Source of the DNA: Hyperoplus lanceolatus
Lineage: Eukaryota > Chordata > Actinopteri > Uranoscopiformes > Ammodytidae
Assembly: GCA_026929865.2 (NCBI GenBank)
Contig: CM049417.1
Location: 14,958,001-15,022,000 of the forward strand
Reading direction: 5' to 3'
DNA length: 64,000 nucleotides
A model generated the notes under the pieces. The model searched no databases, was not told where the DNA came from, and worked only from the letters and a program-made list of their open reading frames with translations. Positions 38,948 through 54,520 of this stretch are shown piece after piece. Numbering within the stretch: position 1 is the first letter of the stretch; every line of letters begins with the position of its first letter. A program made the translations under genes and the position numbers.

Positions 38948-41740
38948 ATGAGAACAGTTTTTGCAAATGCACAGAATCCTTTGGTAAAAATCTAGTGATG
39001 CAGTGACATTGTCTTTTTTTGTTAGCGTATATTTATATTGCATTTGCACTGGCTGGATCTAATCAGTAAAGCAGCACCAAAGGCAATATTTGATTAAAAA
39101 TTAAAAACAAGAAAAAGAGAAGATAATATCATGTTGCCACATCCTCCAATTGTTTGGAGAAGCATAATGAGAACCAGCATTAATTGACATCCACTTTCAA
39201 CTTTGCCTGGCACTGCCCGCTTACGTACTTCCGCTCAATTGTCATTTCCCTTCAGTATCAGTCTGGGCCTGCGGTACATTAGTGGGTTTTTCTCCGCCAG
39301 ATTTTTGGGCGGTCCAATCAGCGAACAGAGTTTCAGTTGTAGTCAGAAACCGGCGCATGACATACGTCAGGACCAAACGTTATGCGATTGGTTGGCAGAT
39401 CCAGAGAGGCACTGGGTAGATCCAATAGTTTTAAACTTCAATGGACACCCGCCTTCAAGTGAGTTAACATTTGTCGATTGAGTGATTCCAGACCTACTGC
39501 ACAAATGAAATGAAGTACGATGGTATGTTAGGACCAGGCTACTTTCAACTTCCATAACGCGCTAAAAGTACCTTCTGTCGATCCGTAGGTGGTGCTTTAT
39601 TGTATATATTTTTCCTTTTGGTGATTAAAATGTTGAACCAATTAGCCTACACAAACCAAAATTAACTTTCTTTGCAAGCATTAGTTTAAATTTCACTTCA
39701 ATAAAGCATCTTGTGTTGTACAATACCTGAGGCCTTATATGATCATTGGTTTCTGACGTGCTACAAGTGTACACTTATTGTGTGCCAGAGGTCCCTTAAG
39801 AACAGCCCTACTGGAAAAAGCACAACAGTCCAACCATGATGATGAGTGAAAGATGACTGGGCTGAACCTCTGCTTTTTTTAGAAATCCTTTCCCCCTTTT
39901 TTGGCTGGCTTTCCAATCTCTAAATGAAATTAAGTGGGGTTTTAGCACTCCTACACCATCCATATACTTTTTCATTAGCCCGCAGTCTCCCGCTATCATT
40001 AATTAGGATGAGTGTTTTATGTATTTATTGTGGTCTTGACGAAATGCCAAGCGAGCAAATAAGTAGGGATAGAGGAAAGGGAGGGGAGGAGAGAAAGAGA
40101 AAGAAAAAAACACAGTTTAAGTGTCAATTATGTGCTACCATGGTATCTTCTGAGAGAAAATGGATGCCAAGCCTTGTGTATTATTTATGGAAAAGCAAAG
40201 AGACGTGTTTTGCTGTAACACGGCGAGGATATGAGTAATCGTGGCCCGGGGGCATTTGCATCACAGTAGATCCTAGACGTCGTGCCAGGGTGCCAGTCAG
40301 TCATGCCACGGTGAATATTCTCTCTCTCTCTCTCTCTATTGATATTAATCACTGCTGCTTGCATTTGTTAATGGCAGATTTCCCCTCTTTTCTTCCCATC
40401 CCACCACTACTGGTTCTCTCACTCTGTCTCTCTGTCTCTCTCTCTCTCTCTCTCGCTCTCTCTCTCGCCAGTCTGTCTGATTCCTTTATGCCTCACTCCC
40501 TTTTTCAACTCGCGCCTCTCAAAATGCCTAGACAGACAGTCACGGGGGCCTGTCGAGGAAAAAAAACTAAATGTTACAACAGTGAGGGGAATGGGTAAAT
40601 GTGAAAGCACATCAAATGCAGGTTTCCCCTCTGATTATCCCCCCCCCCTCTCTTTTTTTATTCAACTGTAAATCTCCTTTGCTATTTTCATCTCGAGCGG
40701 AAACACTAATTAAAAAATACGAGAAAAAGGAAAAGGTCAGCGTAGCAATACCTCAGGCAAATGTCAGGGTAAACAGAGAGCGAGCGAGTCTCACATTCAG
40801 CCCTGTTTCTCCCTGGCTGCTAGCTTACACACTCCTACATTGAGCTTCAGATAGATTTCTTCTCCTTGCTATCCTATTCTCACACTCATACAGTAAGTGA
40901 CCTCCTAGCTGCCCACACTTCCTTTCACCTTTTCAACACACACACACACACACACACACACGAAACGCGCTCAGGTCGGTGATAGCATGCGTTCCACTCC
41001 CGCAAGCACCATTCCCTACAATGGCCCCCAAGTGAATCATGAGACAGAGCCTCTTCAGCATTTGTAATACCACTTCTTTAGCTTTCAGCCACGGGTAGAA
41101 AATAAGTGGTATGAGATGACTCCTTAAAGGGCCTTCTAGCTAGACTAGAGGAAAGGTCTGAATGGCATAACGTATGCCCCATGGACAAGTGTACACCATA
41201 TGCTGTGATATTTCCCCTGTTGCATTAGCATTACAGTAGAAAGAAGACCGTTGTTGACCCATATGCTAGCAAACACGCGCCCCATATAGGGGAGAGGGGG
41301 AGCGGGGGAAAGTTATGAGAAAGAGGAGTCAAATGATCCAGAACATATTACTCTGTCATTTGAAAAGAGCATTCTAAGGCGAGACGCCACATTATGCTAG
41401 CTTCCCTGAGGCCCCATTAGGTGGCATTTGCTGCATATTTTGTTATTTTATTTCACCAGTGATTCATCTACAGTTGAAATAAAATTGTAAATTGGGTTAT
41501 TGGCAACATTTACAAACTTTGAAGCTGTTTTTTGCAATGAACAAATAAACTAAACACAATTCAAGTATAGCTCGGCGTAACTAACATCACAGATAGTTTC
41601 TCCGAATCAAACGCAAAAAAATGCCACTTTGAATAACTTTTGTGCTCTCAATGTGATACATTTAAAGCTAAATAAAAGCTATTAATGAGGTAATAAATAC
41701 TTGTACATTTTGATCCATGCTTTATAGATGTTTTTAACCC
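38948..41740. other. Noncoding stretch including candidate conserved noncoding element
   Basis: No gene was recognised. The part at about 39960-40310 is unique, with TTAATTAGG, TATTTATTG and ATTTGCAT (octamer-like) motifs, a texture typical of conserved noncoding elements. (TC)n arrays lie at 40320-40337 and 40433-40467, and (CA)n at about 40936-40961. The part at about 39190-39560 has the look of a decayed DNA transposon but no second copy here. Confidence 0.45.
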
Positions 41741-41850
41741 CCCCCCCATTCCACTCCAGCAGCTAGGCGTCTTACTCAAGGACACTTTGTCACGGATGCG
41801 CACTCACTTGGAGCCGATCGATCGTCTGACCTTTATGGTTAAAGGGAAAA
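41740..41850 (-). repeat. Possible SINE/LINE-related fragment
   Basis: GTCTTACTCAAGGACACTTT and a later GAGCCGATCGATC stretch resemble a repeat often seen in fish, where GAACC-type B-box remnants follow a 'ctcaaggacactt' block. The match is from memory and degenerate. Confidence 0.3.
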
Positions 41851-42088
41851 TGCCTTCTCCCACCTGCCCGCCTGACAACCGGCTTATATATCTTTTTTTC
41901 TTTCCCTCCACACATCCATACATGACTGAAGAGTTGAACTTAAATGAAATCTAATACCTTTAACATGATCCTATTACGCCGCCTATAAAACGCCGGCTTT
42001 CCCCTCTAGTGCGTGGTAACTGTGACTTCAGTGATCCATGCAGCTGGCGCCAGAAAAAATTGTGGTGAAATCATCAAACGTAATCCTC

Positions 42089-43017
42089 TTAAAGCGGCTA
42101 CGAGTAACATTTAAATATCTTTTAAACAGCCTCATGTTTCCTCTGATAATCATAAATTACCTTTAACAGCAAACGAGACCATCAGTGCAAAGAAAGACAA
42201 AGAATAGTTTTTATTACTGCTTGTGGTCTGGTCGCACACCCAGTCCGATTTTCGGTTCACTCGTGCAAGCCCTATGGTCACATATCCGTATTGGTCGCAG
42301 ATTTCAGTGTGGCGCAGCAACGTGAATTGAGAAGCCTATCCCTCCAGGTGAGGGAAGGGGAGCGGGAGCCTTGTTTGATACAGTTATTTGTCGTCATAAT
42401 GACTGATAACGGGGCTGAACCATCAAAGAAAAAAAAAGAAAATGCAATGAAGAAAAGCTAAAAGGGAGAGTGATATAGGCTACGGGGGACGAGGGCGTTG
42501 CCAAGCAACGTGTATACAATTTCACAAGAGCGAAACTAGACTGCAGTGTTTACTCCTAAATGAATGAGCGGTTGGTACTAACACAAAGTTTGCTTTGCTT
42601 CACCATCATCAGATAACCATTATCTGAAATAGTCATTATTTACAACAACATAAACACATTACCTCATCGTGATCCATACTAACTGCCGTCTATCGTTCAT
42701 TCGCTTTCTGTGAGGAGTCGGACACGTAATCTTTCAGCTCCGTGAGACAGAGTAGTTAGGTGACACTGCTGCATCAACTCATTGCAATCAGGTGCGTGTG
42801 GCAGTGACTGGCATTAGTTCATGCAGTGTCAAAACCACTCTCACGGAGCCGAAAAGAGTCCTCACACTTTCAACACACGGACATGCACTATATTGCTCCC
42901 TTCTCAGTTCACACTCACGCGCCTGGCACGTGCTTAGCGACAGCGGGAGTTGTAAAAATACTACCGCTTTTGTCCAAAGGGGACGCCAACGTGCCATGTT
43001 ACTCGTAGTGGCTTTAA
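42089..43017 (-). mobile_element. TTAA-ended MITE, family 1, copy B
   Basis: Read on the minus strand it is a full-length copy of the element at 6431-7373: same TTAAAGCCACTACGAGTAAC start, same interior and the same CTACGAGTAACATTTAAAT end, with scattered substitutions and small indels (929 bp against 943). The two copies form an inverted pair about 35 kb apart. No transposase is present. Confidence 0.88.
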
Positions 43018-43623
43018 CGGTAAAGAATAAAATAAAAAATAAAAAACATCTGATCTCTCACATTCAGCCAATCAATGCAGCGATCTCCCTCCCAACCGCC
43101 GGCCGCTATAAAATAAAAGCATGGCTTCGATTGTACAAAAAAGCCTCCCAATCGAAACGCACATGCTAGATTCAAAAGCAACTTTTAAGAAAAACTTCAG
43201 AGGGCTGCCGACAGATCCCTTTGTGTTTCTACTCTCTCTTCGCTCTAGATCTTTCCATCTCAACATATATCCTTTATATCCTAGTCATTTGTATGCAGAC
43301 AATGTTTTTCTTTTTTCTTTTTCTTCTTCTTTTTTCGAACCCATACGCTGATCAATTGGAAATGGGAAAAGCGAAAGGAGCCGGGATTTCTAGTCACTCT
43401 GCAAAATGAGATCTTCCCGTCAGCACTTCTACCCCTTTCATCTCTGAGCTCCTGTTTGGAGAAGGAGAGGGAAGGTATTGGGAGGCGGGTGGGGATGTGT
43501 GGGGGAAGAAAGAGCATTTTCCATGCACACGTGACTCCCACTGAAGTTTTACCCACAGACACATTCAGATGTAGACAGTGGATGTACATGAAGCAGCACG
43601 CAGCAACACAAGACGAGCACATA
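43018..43623. other. Noncoding stretch, no gene seen
   Basis: Unique sequence, T-rich near 43300. A 124-residue minus-strand frame has no domain. Confidence 0.5.
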
Positions 43624-43870
43624 TACTTGTGTGGACATTCATTGACATAATGCATTCCCTAGCCCCTTACCCTTACCCTCAAAGCTAAATACACTAACCC
43701 TGACATAATGCACACCTGAACCTTTGAACCTTGTGTTAACCTTCTAGCAGCCCTTTAAAGGCCTGTACCAAAGTGAGAACCATGCCAACATGTCCTCATT
43801 TTCCAAAAAATGTCCTCACTTTTATAGTCTTAAACTCAAATGGGTTCTCACAAAGACAGTTGTACAAGTA
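43624..43870 (+). repeat. Dispersed repeat adjoining (CA)n, copy 1
   Basis: It matches 45979-46257 throughout: 'gacataatgcattccctag', 'aacagccctttaaaggcctg'-like, 'aacatgtcctca', 'ccaaaaaatgtcct' and 'acaaagacagttgtacaagt'. The ends are imperfectly inverted (TTGTGTGGACATTC against GTTCTCACAAAG...ACAAGT), suggesting a foldback DNA element. It runs straight into a (CA)n array at 43871-43892. Confidence 0.8.
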
Positions 43871-43892
43871 CACACACACACACACACACACA
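43871..43892 (+). repeat. Short (CA)n microsatellite
   Basis: About 11 CA units immediately after the dispersed repeat. Confidence 0.95.

Positions 43893-46257
<2,365 letters not shown>

Positions 46258-46290
<33 letters not shown>
46258..46290 (+). repeat. (CA)n microsatellite
   Basis: About 16 CA units following the dispersed repeat. Confidence 0.95.
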
Positions 46291-46292
<2 letters not shown>

Positions 46293-46922
46293 ACCCACGT
46301 AAACTCACTCATATGTATACACAGGTGGAAACTGTGGTCCCCCCGTGCACCTTTTTTGACGCTGTGAGATTTTTCCATCCGTGCTTAACTCCCATCAGAG
46401 TACGCTAGAGAGAGCTGATAGCATTTTGTCTGTGCACTGTTAGCCGCCTCAGTCCCCGGGGTGGTACCCAATGACCCGTCCCCTTTGTGCTCCGTCACCT
46501 GGACAACAGGGGCCCCCTCTTTGATGTGACATCATGCATGGGACCAGACAACTGGAACAATGTGACCCCCCACTCGCTGATCAGAAATGACACACACAAT
46601 GGGAAATACAATCAGATACAAAGCGGGAACTTGAGCGTACAAATTCACAACATATATTCATTAACACGCACTGTTGACAGTGGCACTCTTTCTTTTTCAC
46701 AGCAGAGATTGTGTGTACCCCACACAAACAAAAGTGAAGTTAATAAAATCAACTTGAGCTGCGCTTCTGTGTACGTCAATATCACTTCACTTCAATGGCC
46801 CTCACCACAATTAGTGGATAATCTGGCAGGGGTGAAGTGAATGGGCACGTTTCATTTTTTCTTTGCAGAACGTTCCCTTGATTTAACCCTAGAACACCAA
46901 CGTTGGGTGATTTTCATTCCCT
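46291..46922. other. Noncoding stretch, no gene seen
   Basis: A 117-residue frame at 46487-46840 has no recognised domain or splice context. No repeat was recognised. Confidence 0.5.
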
Positions 46923-47290
46923 GCATTCCAAATTCAATACTCCTTCTTTTTTCTATTCTACATACTACATCTGACCATAAAAATAATCTAATTGGGATGC
47001 AGTAGTAATACACTTTGGACATACTTTTACTTATTTATTTCATCATAAAATTGCACCTTGATTGCACCTCTTGCTTTTATATCCGTTACATCCCTGTTTG
47101 TTTTCATATGGAGGCACCGTCAATGTGACGTCACTTCCGGTGCGCACTGGATTGTGGGTCAGAATCGGCCAGATAGGATGCTGTTTTCAACACTAAAAAT
47201 CTCGGCCGGATGTCCGGGTATTTCTAACCATACTAAATCTGGCCACAAGGATCGGGACATTATATTTGTTCTACCATACTACATAGTATG
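46923..47290 (+). repeat. Dispersed repeat with CRE/ETS-like site, copy 2
   Basis: It aligns with 26138-26505 in the same orientation. The right end carries CATACTACATAGTATGG, a short palindrome not intact in copy 1, and the first part has CATACTACATCTG, so short inverted termini of a DNA transposon are possible. Confidence 0.8.
47124..47143 (+). promoter_or_regulatory. Perfect CRE joined to ETS motif, copy 2
   Basis: TGTGACGTCACTTCCGGTGC is identical to 26341-26360, while the flanking repeat sequence has diverged. Confidence 0.5.
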
Positions 47291-48349
47291 GGTATTGGAA
47301 CGCAGGGATTGTGTTGCTGTTGTCTGAGTTGCCTGGGTCCTCTAGTACCTTCAAGCTGCTCAATGACATCATAGAAAGTTAGAAATGTCTCCCTGCTCCC
47401 ATCCCTGTTTTTTTTTCTCCAGGCATATACATGTTCACTCTCTCTGTCCTTTCTCTTACTGGCCTCTCTCTCTCTCTCTCTCTCCTCTGTCCTCCCCCTT
47501 TCCTTCCAGCTCTACCTCTCTCCATAGTGCAGGCTGTGGTCTAGCTAGCTGCACACAGTGACAGGGTGATTGCCCTCTCCATCATGACTGTGAGCTCTTA
47601 ACATGAGCTGAGTCCTCTCCCCTGAAATAACTGCATGGGAGGAAGAGGAAAAGTGAGAGATGGGCGAAAGCAGCAACCTGACAAAGTAGCTAGACAGACA
47701 AAGGTGTAGCCAGAACAATGTTTTTAGCATGTTAACCGTTGTACTTGCTTTTGATTGTTCATCTTTGATCATTTTTCACAAAGTAAATGTGTCTAGGCCT
47801 TCAGGTTGAATACATATAAAAAGCAGCGATTGAAGTGGATGACATATCAATGCGCTGTTCATTGATATCTTATCCCCTCATTCACTTAATTCAGTGCTTT
47901 TTACATGCAATCATATTGAACTTATTGTAAACAGTGTTCATAACTCATATTGCACATTTCAAATTGACTTACTTTTCTTTACCGTTTGGTGTTTGGCCTT
48001 ACATTTTGCACTTTTTTATTGAACCTATATAGTTGTATATATTACTTATCTTACTTTATCCTGGTTTACTTCGGTCGAGAGAAACGTAAATCCGATTCCT
48101 CTGTATGTCTGGAGCATATTCCAGAAAGTGACTATTAATTTGACTTGACTCAAATTGAACCATACAAAGTGTAAATTGAAAGCAGGTTTATAGGTTTGTA
48201 TTAGGCATTAGTATAACACCATAGCACAGGTGCACACCTTTACCAAGGTGGTGATTAAATCAGTCTTTCTTCCAGAACATGTAAGTATTATAATGTAGTG
48301 TTGATATATCACCTGCAGTTATCACAGGTGACGAAACAGTGTATCACAA
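47291..48349. other. Noncoding stretch with (TC)n
   Basis: A (TC)n run lies at about 47467-47484; the rest is unique AT-rich sequence with no recognised gene. Confidence 0.55.
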
Positions 48350-48850
48350 ACTGTGTGTATGTTTGTGGTCTTTACTAATGGTACTTGCTGTGAGCATGTT
48401 ACTCATGTGCTAACACATTGTTGTGTTATGTTTACCATCAAAAGTGCTATCATGCTTCATTCTCTAATTAGCACTGAACACAAAGTACAGCTGAGGCCAA
48501 TTGGAACAGTATTAGTTATGCAGTTATTTAGTCATAAACCAAAGTATATGGGACTTAAAATTACCTTGTGGCTCTAGATCAGGGAATCAAATTGATAACA
48601 TTCATCCTATGCCTGGGTACCACAAGGTGTTTCGATCACATACTTTTATTTTTGCCAAAACATTTTCAGCAAATGAGGTGCTGGATGAAAAGTCAGTGGA
48701 TCATCAAAGTCCTTAGGATGCATTGTTTGAGAATCATAAGTCTTGGGTCAATCCCTGTACCGTATGCCGACATACTGTATGTATATGACTGAATAAGTGG
48801 AACTTTTGAGCTGGAAAAAAGTCAGAGAATCACCAACATCTTAATAAACA
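48350..48850 (+). repeat. Old degenerate fish interspersed repeat, copy 2
   Basis: It carries blocks known from a widespread fish repeat in order: 'ctaattagcactgaacacaaagta', 'cagctgaggccaattgg', 'gtcataaaccaaagtat', 'ggatgaaaagtcagtggatca'. Related to the pieces at 3390-4116 and 63941 onward. Noncoding and decayed. Confidence 0.6.
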
Positions 48851-50451
48851 GATATTCAGCAAGGACGCTGAACATCTTTAGAACATTACGTGCTAATCTT
48901 ATGCATTAGCGTTCAAGAAATGTTGCTCCTCAGCACAAATGGCAAGCCCCAAATGAATGCGGGGTGAAATCAAGAAATCACCAAAGTCAGTACGACTCAT
49001 ACGTCTAGAGAACGTGCATAACATGACAAAGTCACAGGTCAGAAATTCAAACTTGCAATAACATAACAAATTGTACAATATATCACAGATTAAAGTCTGG
49101 ATCACTGGAATGTCCCTTACCAAACTTTAAAGTCGATGGGGTAGCCTTTCTACTGAGCTATTCTTTCATGCCTGAGACTGTAGCCTGGGGTATACAGCCA
49201 TTCTGTATCTCAACACAATCTAAAGTTGGAGTTGGAGGTGATAAACTTTGTGAAGAAGACCCAGTGCACACACCCAGACTAGCAAAGCAGAGGTAACGAT
49301 TGTTTTGATTTTGACACACTGTTGTCCTCTTCGGGACAGAGTAAAGCATGCAGTCGAACCGTCCTCATGTCTCTCTGTTTGTGTTGCTGTGTGGATTGGG
49401 AGCATCATTAGCCCAGATTCCATCAGTGTCACTAGATTTTGTTGGCTTGCCATCTGCTTGACTCGGTTACAGTATATGGATTAATGGTCCTGGGGGGGAG
49501 GAGGGGGGATGCAACCAAATCCCTGCCCTGCTATACCCATCACTGATAATCTACAACATCCTTTTTATCCGTAACCACAACCTCACATCCACCCCCATAT
49601 CATGCAATGGGAGCTTTTTGGCTTTTTATGGCCTCGTATGTGTTTTTACGGCATTGGTATTCATGTACAAAGATAGGGCTAGGAGGTGTCAATTTAGAAC
49701 AAAATGTATTTTGTTTTATGTTTTATTGATAATTTTGGGGCATTTTGCTTCATGTTGTAACATAAGCTTTGGACATATTAAGATTGCACGCGAACCTGTA
49801 GAGCTTTAGGACAGGAAATAATTATATTGTGTCTGTCTGTAAAAAAAAAACCTTTGGAAGACAAGCTTGTAATGTCAGTGAAGAAGAAGGAGAGGAGCGA
49901 ACATTTGTTTTCAATTCCACTCACAACATTGCTATCGACGAAACGTTGCAAGAAATAACCAGAGATTTCTCTTGGTATTATCTCTAATAATATGAAATGA
50001 ATGGCCTTCTAGCTCTGAGTGAGAGAAGAAAAAACCCATTTCCAGTCTGTAATGAATACACTTGAATGTACATTGTAATATGTGGTTTGGTATAGTAAGT
50101 CGATGTAATAGATCTAGTGCCCGTAGCAGCTGACACACACAACGAACCCAATAGTACGATTTAGCCCCCTTATAATTAAAAGACAAATTGATCTCTCCCC
50201 CTCCCCCCCACCCCGTTAAGCGTGGACCCTCCTCCCCTTTCAAAGACCCAAGTTTGCCCATTTCCTGCAGGATTTATTTATCACCCACAATGCCACTGGG
50301 ATGCTATAATTCACGGCGTAAAGAGGGAGTGAGAGCTCCGGAAAACAAGTCCAGTTGAACAGGAGAAAATGGTGCTCTCTTGTGTCAGCACACAGATGGA
50401 TGGGCCATTAGTGGACATGGGGAGCACAGGTTCAAACCTTGTTATTAACAC

Positions 50452-50512
<61 letters not shown>

Positions 50513-52686
50513 TAGAGAGAGAAAGAGAGAATCTTCTGATTTCTTAAACTTACTTATAGGGAAACTCGGCCCCCCGCTAATGAAAAGCTGTCGTTAATGT
50601 GCGATATGGCAAATTATGATAATCAGAAATGTATAAAGGGATTTATATTTTGTGAAATAAACGCGTGGAATCGGCTAAACATATGGCGGCTAGAAAAAAA
50701 GCCTCACATATGGCTCTTAACTCATGGTTTCGGAGCTGCGGATTTCATACTAATTTCTCTCAGCCGATGTTGTTGAAATAGTCAATTAGCATGTGTGTGT
50801 AGCAATGAAGGAGCTTGGGCTGTCAGATGTTTCCTTTCACCAAGTTGATCCAACAGAATGATCCTGGGTTGGATACAGTTCTCAACACCCTACAACAACC
50901 ATTGCTAATTGCTTGTTTTGTGTGGCATATGGCTCAGCTGGCAAACAATCCTGCCTTGTTGGTTTATTATCAAGTGGGATACACTTTGGACATGTTGCTA
51001 TTTGTTGGACACATATACAATTGCAACAGAATAATTGTGTATGTGACTTTTTTTTCTAATGGAAACAATAGCAGGTTGATCGATATGTGTTATATGTTCC
51101 CAAAGTGTTATTTAAACATAGCACCCCTTGACTTGTGACTGTTGAGGGTTAATCACAAATAATTTGAGCTCCATTTACAGTGGCAAATCTTGCCCTGATA
51201 GTTGCAATGTTTTCTAGCTACAGTAACCATGGATATAAGTCCCCTAGCCTGAAAGCATTTTACATTTGACAACTGGCAACTGTGCCCTGTCACTTCACGA
51301 TGGCAGATTAATACAGATTGTGTTCCTCGTTTGTAATTTTGAAAATATGAACGTATATACTGGTATATAGCCTTATTTTTTTAATGTAGGGAAATGTAAA
51401 GTTGAAGAACTCCTTGGGAACCAGATATAGTTATTGTAAATAAGGTAATAGCATACAAGCTCTGTTGTTAATTAAACTATTTTAATAAACCAGTATCTCA
51501 AAATATTATAATATAACATGAAACAAATCAAAAAAGGATTTATAATACATGCATAAATACATAGTATACTGTATATACATGATGGGTATCAAGGCAAATT
51601 CACTCACATAATTACCCTTTTCATCTTTGCCATTGAGTGAAAAATGTGAAAACCAAGCCAAGGGCAATGCTTCTCATGGGTTTTTAATGATAAACCCATT
51701 CACCTGTGTATTTCGTTCTTTCGAAGGGTTGGAAACATTGTAATTGCTGGACTGTTTTTGTTCTCCAAATGAATTGGTAAAGAGAGAATTGTTCAAATTG
51801 AACCCACACTACCCTGCATGGTAATGTGAAGGTTGACTTATTCATCAGCTAGTTGCCTTGCTGAAGGCTGCTTGTTGGGTTGACCATTAAAACCAAGACA
51901 TGGTAATTCACAAATACATGACTTGGGCTACAACAAATTGGGGAAACAGCAGTGTTTGTAACATTGTAATGTCATATCTGGGACCGTTTGCCAAATATGA
52001 ATGATAGATGAATATGAAAAAGATGTCAGTTTACACCCAAAAGCCTTATCCTCCAATATTGAACTAGTTTAATTCATAACCATATAGTATATAGGGAAAT
52101 GGGGAACTGCTACATTTGTACAATGCCTTGGTGGAGGAAGTAATTACAAAAAAACATCTCTGTTATCTGCTGGATGACATATGCAGCACAAACGCAATAA
52201 AAAAAAATATATGTTTTGTTGTGTGTGTCATGCGTGAAATAACACAGTGAATACAGGGAACACATGAATGAATGCACAATTGTCATATTCACATATAGGC
52301 CCAGACATGGGACTGCCATTATAAAAAGGGATTTGACATTTGAATTTAAATTATCTATTCACAATATATATTTTATAATGCAACACACACCTGAGATAAC
52401 ACTCCCGCTGTTTTCTAATTCCAAGCCCTTTATAGTTCCCCATATGAATTGCAGTTACAGAAACGTCATGTAGCATTGGCTGAACACAACACTGCATCAA
52501 ATAACACTGAAAACAGAAGCCTGACCCTTGTATAATGACTTGCTGCCACTCAGTTGCTGGTGGCATATCCAGCCTTTTTCATGCTACAGCTGCCGGTTTA
52601 TTCTTTAAGTGAACATCTAGCCAGTTTTCCAAGGCATTGTATGTCGGGGGCGTATTTCAGCATGATGGGGCATCAGCTACAATGGC
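48851..52686. other. Noncoding stretch with (GA)n and a candidate conserved element
   Basis: No gene was recognised; frames at 49.9-50.3 and 50.8-51.1 kb have no domain. A (GA)n array lies at 50456-50506. The part at about 50570-50770 is unique, with many TAAT/ATTA cores (TTAATGTGCGATATGG, AAATTATGATAATC), and is a candidate conserved noncoding element. Confidence 0.45.
50456..50506 (+). repeat. (GA)n microsatellite
   Basis: About 25 GA units, followed by imperfect GAGAGATAGAGAGAAAGAG to about 50528. Confidence 0.97.
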
Positions 52687-52753
52687 TGAGCACACACACG
52701 CACACACACACATACACACACACACACACACGCAGGCACACACACACACACAC
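52687..52753 (+). repeat. Interrupted (CA)n microsatellite
   Basis: CA units broken by CG, TA and GG interruptions (ACGCAC, CATACA, CGCAGGCA). Confidence 0.95.
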
Positions 52754-54520
52754 CATTCAGGCCTGATGAACACTGGCTCTCTCTGGAGACAGCTTTGGCG
52801 AGAGAACAGCGAGGTGGAATATCCATGCCGCTGAGCACACGGGCTTAGAAAAGGACTTGAAATGCCAGCGAGTGGTTGTTGTCAAGTCATAATGGTTACA
52901 ATTACCAAACCAGGGAGGCGCGCGTTTGAAAATGGGGTTCCGCTTCGCCATCCAATTAACGCTAGGAAGCTCACACACCAGAGTCCCACAGTCAAGCACG
53001 GCTGAAAAGGTTATCCGTGCAGTTAGGGCCCCATGCCCGGCGTGTGCAATATCTAATGCCTATGCTGCCTCTTTTCTCAGCCCCGCTCATTCGCCCGACA
53101 TTGAGACGGATCTTGATGCGAGCCCAGATGAAAATGCGTGTTATGCAGAGGGTGCCGTTTCTGAATGGAGATTGAATTACCCCAGGAGCCCCTTATAGGA
53201 GGTTCATAACAGTCAGCCCTATCCAGGATTTTCCTGATTCATAGCTCTCCTTCCGTTCCCCTTTCCAATGTGCGTTCGTGCGTGTGTGTGTGCGCCACTG
53301 ATGCTAACGTTAGCGGACTGATGCAGTAAACAATCCTGATGGGCAAGCAATGAGTGTAGTCAGGGGTAGACACCCGCATGAGCCATGCTAAATCCAATTA
53401 GAGTATTCCAGTTTTTAAAAAAACAACAACACGTAGAGGAAAGATGGGACTGCACCTCAGCCCTCTGTTCACCAGATATATCCACACTGCACACAAAGGC
53501 ATATTTTTAAAGGAGTAGTTCACCCGTTATAAATCGCTGTTCTCTCTATTGTATTTGCTTCAATGCATGATCACCTGCTTTTATCGACTTTGAGGCCATT
53601 CAACGTATGTACAGCAGCCTATGGGAGGTTTCAGAATCTAATTTAATATATTTAAATTGATTTCACGCTGAGATGGTTTACTTTACATTTATTTGGGATT
53701 TGTTGTCAACCATTGTGCTTCAATAAATGGATGCACATTTTCAGAAACAATGGTTTATTAATATAGAATGCTTCACTATCTATAAATGTATAGTGCACAC
53801 ACATGCCTTACGTTATGGGCGTTTTGATTGCTTTCTCTCTCTCTCTATCCAATGCTTTCTGCACGCTGTTCCTGTGAGTTTTCGGATACATCTATCAAAG
53901 ATATGTATTGCTATCATTCACGCCGTAAAGAGGGAGAGAGAGAGAGCTGTAGAAGTTTTTTTTTTAGATCATGGACTAGAGCCAAAATTGTATTATTCAG
54001 TCTTCCCTTGTAGACATTTCCCCAGCATGAGGAGATCCAATAAACGTCAATAGGAAAGACAGTGACATATGGGAGGCGAGAGGTGATGAAGCAATCGCAG
54101 GTCCGAACTCTCTTGACGGTGCTGAGTGCAAAAGCGGTTGCGGGGTGCATCACTCTTTGACCAAGCACCACTACAAACCAGCCAACCCTTCCCTGCCCAC
54201 TAACACTGTTCTCTATCAGTGCTATTTATAGCGGGGGCTAACCTTTTGTTACTGGGCCCCCATCCAAGCACTCTCTCTGGCACTGAGTGGCCCTGCAGAT
54301 CGCCACATCCCTTCTATAGTCAGGGGTTGGAAGGGGATAATTACGCCGACTCTTCACTTCAAAATCCCCCATTGTTAACCCTTTCCACAGGCCACAGGCT
54401 CATTTCAGGTTGGCCCGATGAACATGACTGCCAAAAGCCTAGTTTCAAAAGTGAAATACCTTTCACCGTTGCCATGTTTGGTGATTAGCTAGGTCTAAAG
54501 GACCTTCATCACAACACATG
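52754..54520. other. Noncoding stretch with a candidate conserved element
   Basis: The part at about 52840-53210 is unique, GC-balanced and repeat-free, with CAATTAACG and GATTGAATTA cores. A 90-residue frame there (52926-53198) has no domain and I judge it noncoding. A lone TTTAAAGGAGTAGTTCACCC at 53508 resembles the left end of TTAA MITE family 3 without a matching right end. A short (GA)n lies near 53933. Confidence 0.45.

Noticed and set aside
52926-53198. Host coding exon
   Set aside because: Open for 90 codons but no domain match from memory, unclear splice sites and no neighbouring exon. Kept as a finding for checking.
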